Notes under the pieces: model-generated
What the model was told of the DNA's origin: nothing
The model's input: only the letters and a program-made list of their open reading frames with translations
Databases searched by the model: none
Source: Cordia subcordata
Taxonomy: Eukaryota; Streptophyta; Magnoliopsida; Boraginales; Cordiaceae
Direction: 5' to 3'
Assembly (NCBI GenBank): GCA_028554755.1
Contig: JAPTOF010000007.1
Coordinates: 18,719,001-18,783,000 of the forward strand
DNA length: 64,000 bases
Part shown: positions 62,601-64,000 of the stretch, one piece after another
How the letters are laid out: each line of letters starts with the position of its first letter
Position numbering within the stretch: position 1 is the stretch's first letter
Made by a program: the position numbers and the translations under genes

Positions 62601-64000
62601 TCTTGATAATTCTTTTGCTCTTATTTTTCTCCCACTGGTTGCAGTCAACTAGATAACAACCACTTCGATGGCAGTACAATACCTGATGAGTATGGAAACA
62701 TGGATCGTCTGTTGAAATTGTAAGCATCTAATCTTCCTCTTCAGTTCTAAATTGGCTGTAAAGTTCATATGTGAGGCAGACTCAATAGTCTCTTTCTGGA
62801 CACTTGGTTATGTTTGAAAGGACGCTCTTCCATCCATCTAGACTAATATCAGTCCATAAAGAGAATTTGTAGGTTTAGAACAAAAATTTGTAGGACTAGA
62901 ACAAAAATTTTTGTAGGACTTTTTAAAAAAATTTGTAACTTCAGTCCATAAAAAAGTTTGTAGGTCTAAAATAGAAATCCATCCGTCCATAAAAAATTTT
63001 GTAGGTCTAAAACAAAACTTTGTAGGACTATAAATTTTTATAAAAAGTCCTACAAATTTTTGTTGTAGTTTTACAAATTTTTGTTTTAGACCTACAATTT
63101 TTTTCCCTAAACTGAAATCAGTTTGGACTGATGGAAGAGAAATCCATGTCTGAGATAATGCTTGATGATGTATATACAAGGGAGAAGAGAGAGAGAGAGA
63201 GGGAGTAGAGAGATGTAGAGCATGTGCTAAATAATGATTGCTCTGTTTTTTAGGTAAAAGGTGTATATTGGATGATTAGGAACATGCATCAAGGGACAAG
63301 TTTTTCAGTTTATCTAGAAATATGGAGGTTCCTTTTATCTTCACTTAAGGGAAATAATATCTGGTGGTCCCTACTAACGGCAGTGTCCACTGTGTCTTCT
63401 TGATAAGTTTTGAGAACTGTATTTCATTGCTACTGAGTACAATGATAAGGATATTCGTCCCTCCTTTTGAAATCTGATCCATAGACATGATGTTAAATCT
63501 ATTCGATTTTTATTGTACAGCATTTGATGATCAAGATGGCTAGACCAAGTTGTGCTATCCCAAAAATTTTAATATGTTTGATAGCTTCATATTGGAAGAT
63601 GAAGATGTGCATACCTGAAAAAGTAAAAAGATATCTAAGCTCAGATCAGTAACAATAAATTTTCTCATTTCAGGAGTCTCAGAAACTGTAGCTTGCACGG
63701 GCCAATCCCGAACCTCAGCAAGATACCTCAACTTACTTATGTGTAAGTCTGTATGCATCTCATAATATGAATGTTGATTATGGCATTGATCATATGTGGA
63801 ATTGTTTAGTGTTATGGTAATTCCTCTTAGAATTGCATGAATTGACAATGAAATGGATTAGCATTCCATTGATTGAAGACAATTTGCTAGTCACATATTT
63901 TTCTGTCAGTACATACTGTTACAGGAAATTCATATTCTAACATATGGCAAAATAATCCAGAGACCTAAGCTTCAACCAGCTTAACGGAACCATACCACCG
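56675..64000 (+). CDS. LRR receptor-like kinase, LRR-VIII-1 type, tandem copy (5' part; runs off the window)
   Basis: Coding exons: 56675-56825, 58112-58259, 59917-59988, 60143-60214, 60458-60601, 60755-60826, 60899-60970, 62645-62719, 63674-63742, 63961-64000 (cut by the window end). From the in-frame ATG at 56684, which aligns with the first copy's start, these give exactly 302 open codons; the ATG at 56675 adds three residues and is equally possible. Seen: signal peptide, cap motif WNRGDPCSS, then LRRs. Exon lengths equal those of the first copy except exon 8 (75 versus 72 nt, one extra codon). Intron lengths differ: intron 1 is 1,286 nt here versus 188, intron 2 is 1,657 versus 2,604. The membrane helix and kinase are expected beyond the window and cannot be judged. 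No stop or frameshift is visible, so this part looks functional. Confidence 0.9.
58480..59340. repeat. direct duplication in intron 2 of the second LRR-RLK, period about 578 bp
   Basis: Shared blocks are aacttctgca-tggaaatttc, ctggactcat-tctagta and acatactttcttta-atgcagaatgatgtaa, at about 58510-58745 and 59090-59335. Inside the gap, tgttataatgtaataaatga (58747) resembles a decayed mini-TRIM LTR. Confidence 0.7.
61423..61614. repeat. 96-bp tandem duplication in intron 7 of the second LRR-RLK
   Basis: Units 61423-61518 and 61519-61614 both start ggcttcctcactagggcctt and differ at only a few positions. The first gene has a single diverged equivalent. Confidence 0.9.
62825..63139. mobile_element. 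foldback MITE in intron 8 of the second LRR-RLK
   Basis: Terminal inverted repeats of about 29 bp: left CTCTTCCATCCATCTAGACT, right complemented CTCTTCCATCAGTCCAAACT. The interior is itself built of tttgtagg / cctacaaa blocks on both strands, so the whole 315 bp can fold back. No TSD was seen. The first gene's intron 8 lacks it. Confidence 0.65.

Noticed and set aside
1..64000. Autonomous transposons, integrated viral sequence, rRNA, tRNA or CRISPR
   Set aside because: No reverse transcriptase, transposase, capsid-like or movement-like frame, no rRNA or tRNA structure and no regularly spaced repeat array with unique spacers was seen.

Overview
The window looks like nuclear DNA of a flowering plant, probably a eudicot. 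The sequence is AT-rich, genes are split into many short exons with GT/AG borders, and most of the DNA is non-coding and full of transposon remains. Two copies of one plant-specific receptor kinase gene dominate the coding content. I cannot name the species.

Layout. 1-17,290 is repeat-rich intergenic DNA: degenerate minisatellites, tiny LTR elements (TRIM type), a SINE with an exact 16-bp target-site duplication (TSD), copies of hAT-like MITEs, and several direct duplications. 18,580-30,537 holds a complete leucine-rich-repeat receptor-like kinase (LRR-RLK) gene of 20 coding exons (2,925 nt, 974 codons plus stop). 30,538-55,700 is about 25 kb of nested transposon DNA with one candidate small secreted-peptide gene (48,578-48,835). 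56,675-64,000 is the 5' part of a second LRR-RLK. It has the same exon plan as the first and is cut by the window edge inside its tenth coding exon.

The two receptor genes are a tandem duplication about 38.1 kb apart. Similarity starts at about 17,290 / 55,725, so promoter and 5' leader were copied too. Both encode the LRR-VIII-1 type of plasma-membrane kinase (Arabidopsis At1g06840 type): signal peptide, N-terminal cap, LRRs mostly encoded by 72-nt exons, a C-terminal ectodomain, one membrane helix and an RD-type Ser/Thr kinase. Their introns have since diverged through separate insertions, and each gene serves as an empty-site control for insertions in the other.

The least expected content is the transposon record. 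Five non-autonomous Mutator-like elements with 9-bp TSDs can be read base by base (34,298-37,991; 38,541-39,548; 41,222-43,590; 41,563-42,513; 51,285-52,656). Some are nested inside each other or carry a hAT-like insertion. An old segmental duplication (31,757-33,195 versus 33,599-43,690) preserves paralogous empty sites for two of them. A family of about 270-bp LTR elements, with LTRs of about 75 bp and a primer-binding site for initiator tRNA-Met, occurs at four places, including an intron and the 5' leader region of the first receptor gene. No transposase, reverse transcriptase, rRNA, tRNA or CRISPR was found.
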